The notes: generated by a model from the sequence alone, not told the origin. Positions 15,893 through 25,371 are shown, numbered from the stretch's first letter. The stretch: DNA of 64,000 nucleotides from DASPKT01 sp035626475 (GCA_035626475.1 DASPNP010000082.1:59062-123061); one strand, 5' to 3'. A program made the numbers and translations.

Positions 15893-17050
15893 CTAGGTGG
15901 TGGCGCGGAGGGCTGCGTCGGCGATCAGTCGTCCAGCCCTCTCCGCTTCCTCGAGTGTCGTCATCTTGCTGACGGCGACCCGGATAACCTCGGATGCTTC
16001 GCGGTGATTCATCCCCATGGCGAGCAGGACATGGGACGACTCCGGCACACCGGACGTACAGGCCGATCCTGATGAGATCGCCAGCCAAGGCTGCAGCGAG
16101 CCGATTAGGCGCCCTGCATCAATGCCTGGGAAGCGGATGCTAAGGTTCCCAGGATGACGCTCGGCTACCGCTCCGACGATAACCGCACCCGGGATGGCCT
16201 CTAAGACAAGGCTCTTTATGGTGTCTCTCAACCCTGCCATCTTTTCGGCTGCCGCAGATCCTTCTGCGGCGCTGATGCTGCAGGCCTCGGCCAGTCCCGT
16301 GCAGAGGTAGGGAGCCAGCGTGCCAGGACGAAGGCCGCCTTCCTGCTCCCCTCCGTGCATAAGAGGCAGCGGCCTTGGGTGGAGGTTCCGCCCCACATAG
16401 AGCGCGCCTACGCCCTTTGGCCCATATGCCTTGTGACCTGATAGGCTTAGCAGATCGACACCTAACTCCTCGACATCCAGAGGCATCCAGGACAGAGCCT
16501 GTGCCGCATCTGCATGGAAAATTGCGCCAGCTGCCCGGCACATGCTGCTTATCTCCGCTATCGGCTGCAGGGTGCCGACCTCGTTGTTCACCAGCATCAC
16601 CGATACAAGAGCGGCACCGTTGTGAAGCGATCGGGCCAGCGCATCGAGGTCGACCTGCCCTGAGCTGTCCACCGGCACAAGGTCTACAAGCCATCCTTCA
16701 GCGGCTAGGGCCTTTGCGGGTCCAAGAACAGATTTATGCTCGATAGCTGACACCGCGACGTGCCGGCGGCTGACGGGAAGCGCACGGCCACCTCCCAGCA
16801 GGGCGATGTTGTTGCTTTCGGTGGCGCCGGAAGTGAAGACGATCTCTTCCGGCAATGCGCCGATAGCGCCGGCGATCGTTGCTCTGGCGTCATCAACAAT
16901 CCCCCCAGCCTTCCAGCCTTCCGCGTGCTCCGATGAATGTGGATTGGCGTATACGCCGTACATCGCATCGACCATGACCCGCAGAACGCGCGGATCCATG
17001 GGTGTGGAGGCTTGATTGTCCAGATAGACAGGGACGGGCTCTTGAGTCAT
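15893..17050 (-). CDS. sspA/dndA-like: Cysteine desulfurase, DndA/SspA-type
   Basis: 385 residues, class V PLP aminotransferase fold. The cofactor His lies in SAIEHKSVLG, the Schiff-base Lys ~207 in SLSGHKAYGPKG, and the persulfide Cys ~331 in SSGSACTSGV. The enzyme takes sulfur from L-cysteine and passes it on as a persulfide. Its place, divergent from the DUF4007/ATPase/PAPS-reductase-like operon, makes it the sulfur donor for DNA phosphorothioation rather than the housekeeping IscS, and no isc or suf genes are near. The 170-bp gap to 17221 carries two related operators. Confidence 0.88.
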   Translation of the reverse strand: MTQEPVPVYLDNQASTPMDPRVLRVMVDAMYGVYANPHSSEHAEGWKAGGIVDDARATIAGAIGALPEEIVFTSGATESNNIALLGGGRALPVSRRHVAVSAIEHKSVLGPAKALAAEGWLVDLVPVDSSGQVDLDALARSLHNGAALVSVMLVNNEVGTLQPIAEISSMCRAAGAIFHADAAQALSWMPLDVEELGVDLLSLSGHKAYGPKGVGALYVGRNLHPRPLPLMHGGEQEGGLRPGTLAPYLCTGLAEACSISAAEGSAAAEKMAGLRDTIKSLVLEAIPGAVIVGAVAERHPGNLSIRFPGIDAGRLIGSLQPWLAISSGSACTSGVPESSHVLLAMGMNHREASEVIRVAVSKMTTLEEAERAGRLIADAALRATT

Positions 17051-17129
17051 GTTCTGCCTATGTACTTTTTATGTTCCTATCGCGTGCTCGCGAGGTGTTG
17101 GTCGCCTAAGACACCGATAGCTGCGGCCG

Positions 17130-17213
17130 GTCTACTGGCTACTGTCGCCAGGGAAGGCTTGACGATACCTCACTGATCGGCTACGGTCAAACTGGTTACA
17201 GTAGCCAGTAGAC
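17130..17213. promoter_or_regulatory. Paired 17-bp operators between sspA and sspBCD
   Basis: Two related sites face each other: CTGGCTACTGTCGCCAG (17135-17151) and CTGGTTACAGTAGCCAG (17192-17208); the second, reversed, matches the first in 15 of 17 bases. Within them GTCTACTGGCTACTGT (17130-17145) and ACAGTAGCCAGTAGAC (17198-17213) are a perfect 16-bp inverted pair. They lie in the only gap between the divergent PT genes, so one regulator could hold both transcripts. The right site ends 12 bases before the sspB-like ATG. Confidence 0.7.
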
Positions 17214-17220
17214 GGTCGAG

Positions 17221-18207
17221 ATGCCCCGCAGCCTTCTTGAGAACCAAGCCTTCAGGTTGCAATTCGCGGGCCATGATACCTTCCCCTTACGCTATGGCTG
17301 GCTTAAAAAGGCCGTCGATGCGGTGGGTGAGGTCGAGGGCCGCGGGGGTGACACAAATGCGGTTTTCACCAGTGACTCCGCAATTGCCGCGTTCGGGGTT
17401 GGGCGGAATATGGTCACCGCCATGCGCCACTGGGCGCTCGCCTCCGGTGTTCTCGAAATGAAGGGGGGCGATGTGCGTCGCGGCGGGCGGCTGGTCGTGT
17501 CCGAGATCGGTAAGATGGTGTTTGGCCGGTTGGGGGACCCATACATGGAAGACCCCGGCACTCTCTGGCTCATTCACTGGCGATTGGCCTCAAGGCCAGG
17601 TCGTGCGACGACCTGGTACTGGGCGTTCAACGAGCAGAACGAGCCTGACTTCAGCAGGGATCTCCTGCGCACCCATCTCTCCCGCCGTTGCGCGGAACTG
17701 CGGGAGGCTAAGCTGCTTCGCGAGTCGCGGATATCAGATTCGACGCTCAAGCGCGATATCGAATGCTTCGTCCGCACTTATGCTCCGACGGGCCCTGGAG
17801 GGCGCGGGCCCGTCGACGAGCACCTCGAGAGCCCGTTGTGCGAACTCGCTCTGCTTCAGCCCCTTGATCAGGGTCGTTTCCGGATGCGGCGTGGGCCGAA
17901 GCCGTCGCTGCCCGATGAGGTCTTTCTGTTCGCGCTGTGCGAGTTCTGGGTCGACCTCCACCCAGGGCGTGCGTCGTTCTCCGTTGAAGCGCTGACCCAT
18001 GAACCGGGAAGCCCGGGGCGTGTTTTCCTTCTGGACGAGGAGTCCGTTGCGGATCGCTTGGCGGCTATCGCGGATCTGACCCAAGGAGCGCTTCGCTGGG
18101 ACGAGGCGAGTGGTATCCGGCAGGTGCTGGCTCACAATATCGCTGCCGCATCTCCTCAGCCGCGGCTCCGGGAGCGTTATGAGCGACTTCAGAAGGTGGC
18201 GGCGTGA
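17221..18207 (+). CDS. sspB-like: DUF4007 protein, SspB-like
   Basis: 328 residues. The N-terminus QLQFAGHDTFPLRYGWLKKAV-type signature (here FRLQFAGHDTFPLRYGWLKK) marks DUF4007, the family of SspB, which nicks DNA during single-stranded phosphorothioation. The middle contains helix-rich blocks (FAVGRNMVTAMRHWALASGV-like), possibly DNA-binding. Its end overlaps the next gene by 4 bases (GTGA), so synthesis is coupled. The ATG at 17221 has no good ribosome site and sits 12 bases from an operator, so a very short or absent leader is likely. Which residues catalyse nicking is not clear from sequence alone. Confidence 0.8.
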   Translation: MPRSLLENQAFRLQFAGHDTFPLRYGWLKKAVDAVGEVEGRGGDTNAVFTSDSAIAAFGVGRNMVTAMRHWALASGVLEMKGGDVRRGGRLVVSEIGKMVFGRLGDPYMEDPGTLWLIHWRLASRPGRATTWYWAFNEQNEPDFSRDLLRTHLSRRCAELREAKLLRESRISDSTLKRDIECFVRTYAPTGPGGRGPVDEHLESPLCELALLQPLDQGRFRMRRGPKPSLPDEVFLFALCEFWVDLHPGRASFSVEALTHEPGSPGRVFLLDEESVADRLAAIADLTQGALRWDEASGIRQVLAHNIAAASPQPRLRERYERLQKVAA

Positions 18208-21200
18208 CTACCAATCTTGCTGATCTCGTCCGAGTCGCTCCGCACTTCCAGCGGTCGGTTCGCGTCGATACCGATTCCCCTCTGTCCGTCGTGGAGGGGT
18301 TTATCTGCACGCCGACCGCTGCGGACGTGCTTACCTCCATTGGGCGTCAGGTGATCGACGGAGGGCAGGGGGCGTTCACCCTGACCGGGTCCTACGGCAC
18401 CGGGAAGTCCAGTCTGGCTGTTGTCCTTGCGGGGCTCCTTGGGGGAGACGCGGCATTACGCAATTCCGCCGTTCGCGCGGTCGGCCCCGCTGTAGCCTCC
18501 AAGCTCAAGCCTCTCACGACGGGCAGGCGATGGCGCGTCGTGCCCGTCAACGGGCGTCAAGGTGATCCGGAAGACGCGCTGCGGGCTACGCTCGCAGCTA
18601 GTTTTCGGGGCTATAAGACCTCGGTCGACCCGATCGAATTTTTGGCGGCTGAAGCGGCTGACGGTGAGCGTGTGCTCGTCCTAGTGGACGAAATGGGCAA
18701 GTTTCTGGAGGCGGCCGCCGGAGGCAAGGGCGACCTGCACTTCTTCCAACTGCTCGCCGAAGCGGCGAATGCCAGCAGGGGAAAGCTCCTGCTGATCGGA
18801 ATTCTCCATCAGGCTTTCGATGAGTACGCTCACCGCCTTGGCCGGGAGGGGCGTGACGACTGGGCGAAAGTGCAAGGGCGCTTCGCGGACATTCCCGTCA
18901 ATCTGGCCGGCGAGGAGCAGGTCGAGCTTGTCGCCCGGGCCATAGAGGCGGAGGGGCGGCCTGAAGTCGCATTGTCCGTTGCAGAAGCTGTCGCCGCTGA
19001 AATCAGAACGGCGCGGCCAGGTACATCGGCGGGGCTGGGCGTAAGGCTGGCGGACTGCTGGCCGCTCCACCCCATGGTGGCCTGTCTCCTTGGTCCGCTG
19101 TCGCGTCGCCGGTTCGGCCAGAACCAGCGCAGCATATTCATCTTTCTGGGATCCGCCGAGCCGTTCGGCTTCCAGGAATTCCTCAAAGGTACGCCTGCCG
19201 CATCTGGCCGTACATTCGGCCCGGTCCAGCTCTGGGACTATCTGCGTGCCAATTTCGAAGCGTCTATCCTTGCTTCACCGGATAGCCACCGCTGGTCTCT
19301 TGCGGTCGATGCGCTGGAGCGTTGTGAAGCGAAGGGAGGCAGTGCCGACCACCTCGCTTTGGTGAAGACCGTCGCTCTCGTTGACCTTTTCAAAGAGAGA
19401 TCGGGGCTGAAAGCCAGCCGCGAGCTGCTCACACTGGCGCTGCCCGGGCTGGATGCCGCCCGGCTGGAGGAGTTGCTGGTCCAGCTTGAGAGCTGGTCGG
19501 TCGTCATCTATCGCCGACATCTCGGCGCCTATGCCATCTACGCCGGCAGTGACTTCGACATCGAGGCGGCAGTCGCGGAGGCCCGCGCCGCTTTGCCGTC
19601 GGTGGACCCTTCGCTCCTGAAAAGCCACGCCGTCGTGCAGCCGGTTCTGGCAAAGCGTTACTACCACGATACAGGCGCCCTCCACTGGTTTGACGTGGAT
19701 CTCGTTCCGCTTGCCAAGGCAACTGCTGCCGCAAAGGCAGGTGTGGACTCTGGGCGTTTCCTGCTGCTCCTGCGAGGCGATGAGGGAGACGAGGAGGCGA
19801 GAGCGCTGTTCGATGCCGCGGTAGCGGCGGCTCAAGGTCGGCCGATCGTTGTGGGCTGGTGTCCCACCGGTGACGGTGTGCTTCCAGTCGCACGCGAGTT
19901 GCTGTGCCTGGAGGCCGTAAGGGCCGGCAGCCCACAACTGGCCGGCGACGCGGTCGCGCGGCGGGAAGTCTCGGCTCGAATGGCGCGAGCCGCTGCTGAC
20001 GTCGAGGACCAAGTCCGAAAAGCTCTCGGTTCCGCGGACTGGACGTGGTGGGCGGGCGGTGCTGGGCAAGAGGAACTCTTCCAGAGGCCTGCGGGAGCCG
20101 GAGGGCTTGATGCGATTGCTTCCGCAGTTGCCATGTCCCGCTTCACCGAGTCCCCACATATCAAGAACGAGCTTCTGAACCGGTCCCGCCCCTCGACAAA
20201 CGCCGTGGCTGCTCAGAACCAGCTTATGCGTTTGATGGTCGAGGAGCAGGGCAATCCACGGCTCGGCATCGACGGCTATCCCGCTGAAGGTGGTCTGTTC
20301 GCCTCGGTTCTCGAGGCGACCGGGCTCTATGCGGCCGATCCCGCCCAGCCTGGCCGTTACCGCTTCACGGATCCGACTAGCGCACGACCGGGCTTGCCAG
20401 CCATGTGGCGATCTGCGGACGATCTGTTCCGGAGCGCCGGCTCAGCTGGGGCCAAGCTCGGGGCGCTCCATGCCCTGTGGCGCGCCGAACCATTCGGGGT
20501 TCGGGAAGGCCTTCTTCCCGTATTGTCGCTCGCTTACCTGCTTTCCCGCCCTGAGAGAGCCGTTCTCTACCTAGACGACATGCTCCTCCCGGCGCCGAAC
20601 TCGCTGATGGTCGACCGGATGCTGCAGGAACCCGACAGCCTGCGCATGCGCTGGGTGGAGATTTCCACCTTCCATAGCGGGTTGCTCTCTGGCATCGCTG
20701 GCGCGCTGGAGGCTATCACCGGCGGGCGGCCGGCGATGAACGATCTGGACGTCGCACGGGCGCTGTTCGCATTTGCCAAGTCCCTCCCGAACTGGGTCGC
20801 GCGCACGAGGACTCTGTCCGCTGACACGATCAAAATCCGGGACCTCCTCATCAACATCAACGACGCCACGGGTTTCCTGCTCGACGACCTTCCGGCGACG
20901 TTCGGAATCGATCCTGCGCAGTCTCAAGGCGCCGCGGCCCGGTTGGCGGAGATTGTATCAGCTGCTCTGGCCGAAATGTCGGCCGCCTACCAACGGATGC
21001 TGGTCGGCTGCGAGGCCATGCTGCTGAAGGAGCTGCGGGTACCAACCGATGAAGATCTTACTCGGCTGCGCAGCCGAGCCGGGACCGTCTTCAATCTCAC
21101 GGGCAACTTTCGCCTCGACGCCCTAGCCAGCAGGCTGCAGGCCTACACCGGAACGCCGGAGGAAATCGAAGGCATTCTGGCCCTGGCGGCGAACAAGCCT

Positions 21201-21536
21201 CCACGCGACTGGACCGACCGCGACCTGGACAACGCCGGTATTGAGCTGGCCGCACTCGCCCAGGCATTCGTGAAGGCTGAAGGCATGGCCCACATCAAGG
21301 GGCGCCCGGATCGGCGGACGGCCATGGCCATCTACGTGAGCGATCCGGAGAGGCCATCTCCGATCGCTCCGGAGTTCGACGTGGCTGACAGCCAACGTCC
21401 CGAGGTGGAGCGGCTCAAGGCCGATATTCTGGCGTTACTAGGAGAGGACGTGCCGCGCGATATCGCCTTGGCGGCGATCGCCGAAGCCGCCGCGACTCTC
21501 GCGGGTAGGGATGAGACTACGGAGGTGTTGGCGTGA
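18204..21536 (+). CDS. sspC-like: Large P-loop ATPase, SspC-like
   Basis: 1110 residues from a GTG start that overlaps the previous stop. Walker A is GSYGTGKS at ~62-69 and Walker B is VLVLVDEMGKF at ~156-166. The remaining ~900 residues are helical and without a domain I recognise. Position between DUF4007 and PAPS-reductase-like genes, with 4-base overlaps on both sides, matches SspC, the ATPase of the SspBCD complex. It probably remodels DNA or assembles the modification complex using ATP. It is distinct from DndD, which is SMC-like with a long coiled coil. Confidence 0.8.
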   Translation: MTTNLADLVRVAPHFQRSVRVDTDSPLSVVEGFICTPTAADVLTSIGRQVIDGGQGAFTLTGSYGTGKSSLAVVLAGLLGGDAALRNSAVRAVGPAVASKLKPLTTGRRWRVVPVNGRQGDPEDALRATLAASFRGYKTSVDPIEFLAAEAADGERVLVLVDEMGKFLEAAAGGKGDLHFFQLLAEAANASRGKLLLIGILHQAFDEYAHRLGREGRDDWAKVQGRFADIPVNLAGEEQVELVARAIEAEGRPEVALSVAEAVAAEIRTARPGTSAGLGVRLADCWPLHPMVACLLGPLSRRRFGQNQRSIFIFLGSAEPFGFQEFLKGTPAASGRTFGPVQLWDYLRANFEASILASPDSHRWSLAVDALERCEAKGGSADHLALVKTVALVDLFKERSGLKASRELLTLALPGLDAARLEELLVQLESWSVVIYRRHLGAYAIYAGSDFDIEAAVAEARAALPSVDPSLLKSHAVVQPVLAKRYYHDTGALHWFDVDLVPLAKATAAAKAGVDSGRFLLLLRGDEGDEEARALFDAAVAAAQGRPIVVGWCPTGDGVLPVARELLCLEAVRAGSPQLAGDAVARREVSARMARAAADVEDQVRKALGSADWTWWAGGAGQEELFQRPAGAGGLDAIASAVAMSRFTESPHIKNELLNRSRPSTNAVAAQNQLMRLMVEEQGNPRLGIDGYPAEGGLFASVLEATGLYAADPAQPGRYRFTDPTSARPGLPAMWRSADDLFRSAGSAGAKLGALHALWRAEPFGVREGLLPVLSLAYLLSRPERAVLYLDDMLLPAPNSLMVDRMLQEPDSLRMRWVEISTFHSGLLSGIAGALEAITGGRPAMNDLDVARALFAFAKSLPNWVARTRTLSADTIKIRDLLININDATGFLLDDLPATFGIDPAQSQGAAARLAEIVSAALAEMSAAYQRMLVGCEAMLLKELRVPTDEDLTRLRSRAGTVFNLTGNFRLDALASRLQAYTGTPEEIEGILALAANKPPRDWTDRDLDNAGIELAALAQAFVKAEGMAHIKGRPDRRTAMAIYVSDPERPSPIAPEFDVADSQRPEVERLKADILALLGEDVPRDIALAAIAEAAATLAGRDETTEVLA

Positions 21537-22366
21537 CGACAGAACGGCACGTACTCGGCTTGTCGGGCGGTCGTGATAGCGCTGCCCTGGCGGTGTTCAT
21601 GCGGCAAACGCAGCCGGAACTCGACATCGAGTATTTCTTCACGGACACCGGCAAGGAGCTACCAGAGGTCTATGAGTTTCTGAACCGGCTGGAAGGGTTC
21701 CTGGGGAAGCCGATCGCTCGCCTGAACCCCGACCGGGACTTTGATTTCTGGCTGCGCCAATACAACAATTTCCTGCCCTCGCCGAAGACACGTTGGTGCA
21801 CGCGCCAGCTCAAGATACTGCCCTTCGAGGCGTGGGTCTGGCCATCTCTCGACGCGGGTGTGAAGGTTACCAGCTACGTGGCGATCCGGTCCGATGAGGA
21901 CTACCGTGAGGGCTACGCGTCCACGCACAAGAACCTCCTCGTCAGCCTGCCTTTCAGGCGCCACAAGATCGACAAGCAGGGCGTCGTCGAGCTTCTGGAG
22001 GGAGCTGGACTTGGGCTGCCTGGCTATTATCGCTGGCGCTCTCGGAGCGGCTGTACCTTCTGCTTCTACCAGCAGAAGATTGAGTGGGTCCGCTTGATGG
22101 AGGAGCATCCGGACGCCTTCGAGGAGGCAAAGAGGTACGAGAAGCGTGCGACGGAGAACGGTCCGGGTTTCACTTGGAGCCAGGGCGAGTCTCTCGAGGA
22201 TCTAGCCCGTCCGGAGCGGGTCGCACAGATTAGGGAAGATCATGAGCGCCGCCTGGAGCGGCAGCGGGCGCGCCGGCCGGCGAACCCGGTAAGAGACATC
22301 GTGCCGGGCGAAGAGATCGACGAAATCTATGGGAGCGCTAAGGTCTGCGTCTCCTGTCACAAGTAG
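21533..22366 (+). CDS. sspD-like: ATP pyrophosphatase / PAPS-reductase-like, SspD/DndC-type
   Basis: 277 residues from a GTG that overlaps the previous stop. The PP-loop SGGRDS (~10-15) activates a substrate with ATP, releasing pyrophosphate. Cys residues in RWCTRQ, SGCTFCFYQQ and the terminal VCVSCHK suit an Fe-S cluster or persulfide relay as in DndC. Together with the desulfurase, this protein is expected to activate the DNA backbone phosphate and place sulfur in it. It is the last gene of the sspBCD-like operon, and a hairpin follows at 22375. Confidence 0.85.
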   Translation: MTTERHVLGLSGGRDSAALAVFMRQTQPELDIEYFFTDTGKELPEVYEFLNRLEGFLGKPIARLNPDRDFDFWLRQYNNFLPSPKTRWCTRQLKILPFEAWVWPSLDAGVKVTSYVAIRSDEDYREGYASTHKNLLVSLPFRRHKIDKQGVVELLEGAGLGLPGYYRWRSRSGCTFCFYQQKIEWVRLMEEHPDAFEEAKRYEKRATENGPGFTWSQGESLEDLARPERVAQIREDHERRLERQRARRPANPVRDIVPGEEIDEIYGSAKVCVSCHK

Positions 22367-22374
22367 CAGGTGCA

Positions 22375-22407
22375 ACCGCCGGCGGCCGATATCTGGCTGC
22401 CGGCGGT
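22375..22407. terminator. Hairpin between convergent operons
   Basis: ACCGCCGGC (22375-22383) and GCCGGCGGT (22399-22407) form a perfect 9-bp GC stem between the sspD-like stop (22366) and the end of the opposing operon (22417). It could stop transcription from both sides. There is no T-run. Confidence 0.65.
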
Positions 22408-22416
22408 CATAAATGA

Positions 22417-24717
22417 TTACTGCTCTCCGGATTCCTGGCTTTCCCAAAGCGGCGCAGCCGCCTCCTCGGAAGCCGCTGTCGCTGAAACCGTGGCTGCCGC
22501 CACTCTCATCTCCTCAGCGCTCAGCGGGAATTTAGCTCCGACGTTCGATAGGAACCCGGCGTATGCGGTATACGCCTGCTCGAAGATTTGCCGACGCTCC
22601 TCCTCGCTGAGCTGGTCATCCAAGCGCCTGTGCTCTTTGCAGTAGTTTGCTTTGTAGTTTTCGTGCAGAGACGAGAAGACAGCCTGCCTGCAGGTGGTCC
22701 GTACCTCTACCAGCGAATTGGCGAGCACCGGGTGCTCTGGCTCCCAGATCTCAGTCAGAAGGTACTTGTACTTGGGCCACTGATCGGGCTGCATCTCGGC
22801 GCGATGCACCACGCTGCGAAACGTCTGGTTGCTCTTGGAGATGCGCCACTCCGCCGGCCGGTCTCCGTTAACCTCCCCTTTGAAGACACGGAGCAATCGC
22901 TTCAGGTGAGGGATGGTCTTCGGGATGAAGGCCTGGTTGAGCTGCGTGATGTACTCGTCGAAAGCGCGTTCGCGATCCAGCTCTGCGTGCGGGCCACGCT
23001 CGGCCCCCATTGCCATTTCCGCCTTCTCCACCTCGCACAGAAAGCCGCAGACCAGGGCAGTCTGGAAAGCCACGCTGGAGAAGACGTGCTCATACATGTC
23101 GTCAAGCCAGCTCACGAACAGCGGCGCCAGAGCTCCGTCGTCCCCCCTGAGGTGCTTCTTTCCATCAACGTCGGCAAGGAATTTTGCCGCGCGATTGGCG
23201 CGGAACGTGGCCAATGAACGCTGCACGCGGCTGGCTGTACCGTTAAGCCGGTCCAGAACTGCGCGAACCTGTGGGAGATCCAGAGCAAGCGGCTTGTCCC
23301 CGAGCATTCGCTCGAGGTTCTGGCGGTGCGCCTCAAAGACCCGATGGATGTTCTGCCCCTCGAACAGAATGGGATGCAGCTGCCGATCCTCGAACTGCTC
23401 GATCTGTCCTCTCAAATCGACGGCGGCGCGGCAATGCCGATCAAATGGCGCAAACTGGTCGAATGCCCGGAGTAGAAAGTCTCCATAGCGCTGGTCATAC
23501 TCGCGGCCGAGGACCTCTGCGGCCGCGGCTGTAAAGCTGTCACGCTTGATGCCTCCAGCGACGCGAGCTCCCAGTTTCGCCCTACCGTTCAGCCTATTGA
23601 GGCATTCCTCGATGCGGGTGCGGTTGCTGAAGCGACCTGACCGAGGGGCAACCCCCTTGACGTCTTCCTGGTCGAGCAGCGCGTGCTCGACCATGTAGTA
23701 GACATGGTTCACTCCAGTGATGGCGATGGCGCTTTGAATGCGCTGCTTGTCCTGAATCTGGTCCAACTCGATGTTCCAGATCCTCAAGGCGTTTGGGGAG
23801 AAGTCGTTACGCTCCTTCACCTTAGCGAGCGTCCGACGCATGAACACCGCGATCAGATCGTTGTCATCAAGAAGGCGGTTGCGCGACTCGGACACCTTGC
23901 GGGCTGTCTTGTTCAGGGTAAGAAAGATGGAACGAGCGGCCTTCTTCAGGTCGAAGTCGCCTGGGTACCGGTTGTCGAGTTCCGGCACCGTGCATAGAAC
24001 AACCGGCAGTTTGATACGGGACAGCTGGAAGCGCTGAACGAGCTCAGGCGTCCACTGGGCATAGTACTCTCGAAACGGTGCCGCCCGAGCATGAGTCCAC
24101 CCGTCGTGAAGGTTCCGATACAGCGCGAGCAATGCCATCGCCCGGTGCTGACCGTCGACGATGACGAGCCGGCTCCGGTAAGTGTTGAGCCGTAGCCGCA
24201 CCATATCGTGGTCCAGCGGCTTGCCGTTTCTGAGAGGCTGTTCGAACTGGAAGACCTCGGCGCCGCGGTGACCGGATCGGGTCACCTGCAGTTCCCAGTT
24301 ACGGCCTGGTTCTGGCGGAAGCGCCTCCACGGTTACCTCAGGGTAGCGGCCCGCTGGCCTGATGCTGTTCTCCTCGGTCGGTAGCACGACCACTACGAGA
24401 GGGGGGAAGAACTTGACCACGCCGGCAGAGCGCTCGTCGAGCAAGTAGGGGATCAACTCCGCAGAGACGCGCGCGTCGTCTATGTCGCGCTGCATGATCT
24501 CCTCGAAGCCGAGATTGGCAAAGTCGAACACTTCTCGCACCGGAGCCAAGTGGCTCAACAGCTGCTCCGGCGCACCGCCGGCGAAATCCAAGCCCACATG
24601 GGTCATCAGATAGCGGACTTCGAGGGATCCCTGACTACCAGTGCCGACCTGGAATGAGCCAACGGAGCCCTCCAAGCTCAAAGTCAGGGCCGGTTCGGCT
24701 TGAAGCTCATCGAACAT
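22417..24717 (-). CDS. Large DGQHR-domain protein
   Basis: 766 residues. The DGQHR motif is at ~188-192 (RLVIVDGQHRAMALLALYRN), preceded by an N-terminal domain unlike that of the DndB-like protein at 14284 and followed by ~570 mostly helical residues. I see no HNH, PD-(D/E)XK or DUF1524 nuclease motif, so it is not SspE, although it is about as long. It is last in a five-gene minus-strand operon, 3 bases after the GIY-YIG gene. A PT-responsive sensor that controls that nuclease is a plausible role; it is inferred from position and from the motif shared with DndB. Confidence 0.72.
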   Translation of the reverse strand: MFDELQAEPALTLSLEGSVGSFQVGTGSQGSLEVRYLMTHVGLDFAGGAPEQLLSHLAPVREVFDFANLGFEEIMQRDIDDARVSAELIPYLLDERSAGVVKFFPPLVVVVLPTEENSIRPAGRYPEVTVEALPPEPGRNWELQVTRSGHRGAEVFQFEQPLRNGKPLDHDMVRLRLNTYRSRLVIVDGQHRAMALLALYRNLHDGWTHARAAPFREYYAQWTPELVQRFQLSRIKLPVVLCTVPELDNRYPGDFDLKKAARSIFLTLNKTARKVSESRNRLLDDNDLIAVFMRRTLAKVKERNDFSPNALRIWNIELDQIQDKQRIQSAIAITGVNHVYYMVEHALLDQEDVKGVAPRSGRFSNRTRIEECLNRLNGRAKLGARVAGGIKRDSFTAAAAEVLGREYDQRYGDFLLRAFDQFAPFDRHCRAAVDLRGQIEQFEDRQLHPILFEGQNIHRVFEAHRQNLERMLGDKPLALDLPQVRAVLDRLNGTASRVQRSLATFRANRAAKFLADVDGKKHLRGDDGALAPLFVSWLDDMYEHVFSSVAFQTALVCGFLCEVEKAEMAMGAERGPHAELDRERAFDEYITQLNQAFIPKTIPHLKRLLRVFKGEVNGDRPAEWRISKSNQTFRSVVHRAEMQPDQWPKYKYLLTEIWEPEHPVLANSLVEVRTTCRQAVFSSLHENYKANYCKEHRRLDDQLSEEERRQIFEQAYTAYAGFLSNVGAKFPLSAEEMRVAAATVSATAASEEAAAPLWESQESGEQ

Positions 24718-24720
24718 TGG

Positions 24721-25371
24721 TCAGTTTCTCCCCAGGAGCGGGTAGTGGATACGGTTCAGTATGTTCTCGACATCGACATAGGATCGATCAGAGGTATCAA
24801 TAACCTCAGCGATGACGAACAAGCGGGCCGTCGGCATGCCACGGGCGACGACCTCCCTTGCGAAGCTATGGTCCCGGTCCTCGGCAAACCCCTCGCTCGC
24901 CGCCGGCGCGTCCTGCAGACGCTCGATCAGCCGCTTGTGCTGCATAAGGCGCGTTCTCAGCGAGTCGGACATGCCAATATAGAGTGGGCTGGAGAAATAA
25001 GGGGCGGACCCTTCCAATACCCGCTTGAGCGTTAGCAAGCGCGAAGGTTCGTCCACCAGCCGAGCGACCAAGTCAGGAGAAAGCGCGGGGGCGTGGTGGA
25101 TTGTTCCAGTGTATTTTGGCATCAGCGGGCCCGTCAGCGTCGCTTGATACGGCTGCTCGGCGAAATAGCTGAAGACGTTCGACAGCATGAACTCGGCCAG
25201 CAGGGAAGCCGCGCCCTTGTTGTCTCCAACCGCCTTGAGACTCTCGATATCCGAGACAAGGCACTCCAAATCGTAGTCGGTTATCTCCGGAGAAAAGTAC
25301 CAGGCATAAACACCTGGCATGTCCGGGATGTTGGATATTTGACGCCACCTGTATGTTGACATTGCCTTCAT
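24721..25371 (-). CDS. GIY-YIG nuclease-like protein
   Basis: About 216 residues from ATG 25371; ATG 25362 or GTG 25404 are also possible. The GIY strand is MPGVYAWYF (~19-26). A long insertion precedes the YIG strand PLYIGMSDSLRTRLMQHK, with the catalytic-type Arg and His at ~139-145, and a late ENILNRIHYPLLGR supplies the Glu (~202). These are the key GIY-YIG elements, so DNA cleavage is likely. The insertion of ~100 residues between GIY and YIG is unusual and may recognise a modification. It is the only evident nuclease in the five-gene operon and is the best effector candidate. Confidence 0.72.
   Translation of the reverse strand: MKAMSTYRWRQISNIPDMPGVYAWYFSPEITDYDLECLVSDIESLKAVGDNKGAASLLAEFMLSNVFSYFAEQPYQATLTGPLMPKYTGTIHHAPALSPDLVARLVDEPSRLLTLKRVLEGSAPYFSSPLYIGMSDSLRTRLMQHKRLIERLQDAPAASEGFAEDRDHSFAREVVARGMPTARLFVIAEVIDTSDRSYVDVENILNRIHYPLLGRN

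Noticed and set aside
18204..21536. The 1110-aa ATPase as DndD
   Set aside because: DndD is about 660 residues and SMC-like with long coiled coils; this one is longer and sits after DUF4007 as SspC does.
22417..24717. The 766-aa DGQHR protein as SspE
   Set aside because: Length is similar, but there is no DUF262 DGQQR-type motif and no DUF1524 HNH-like nuclease motif.
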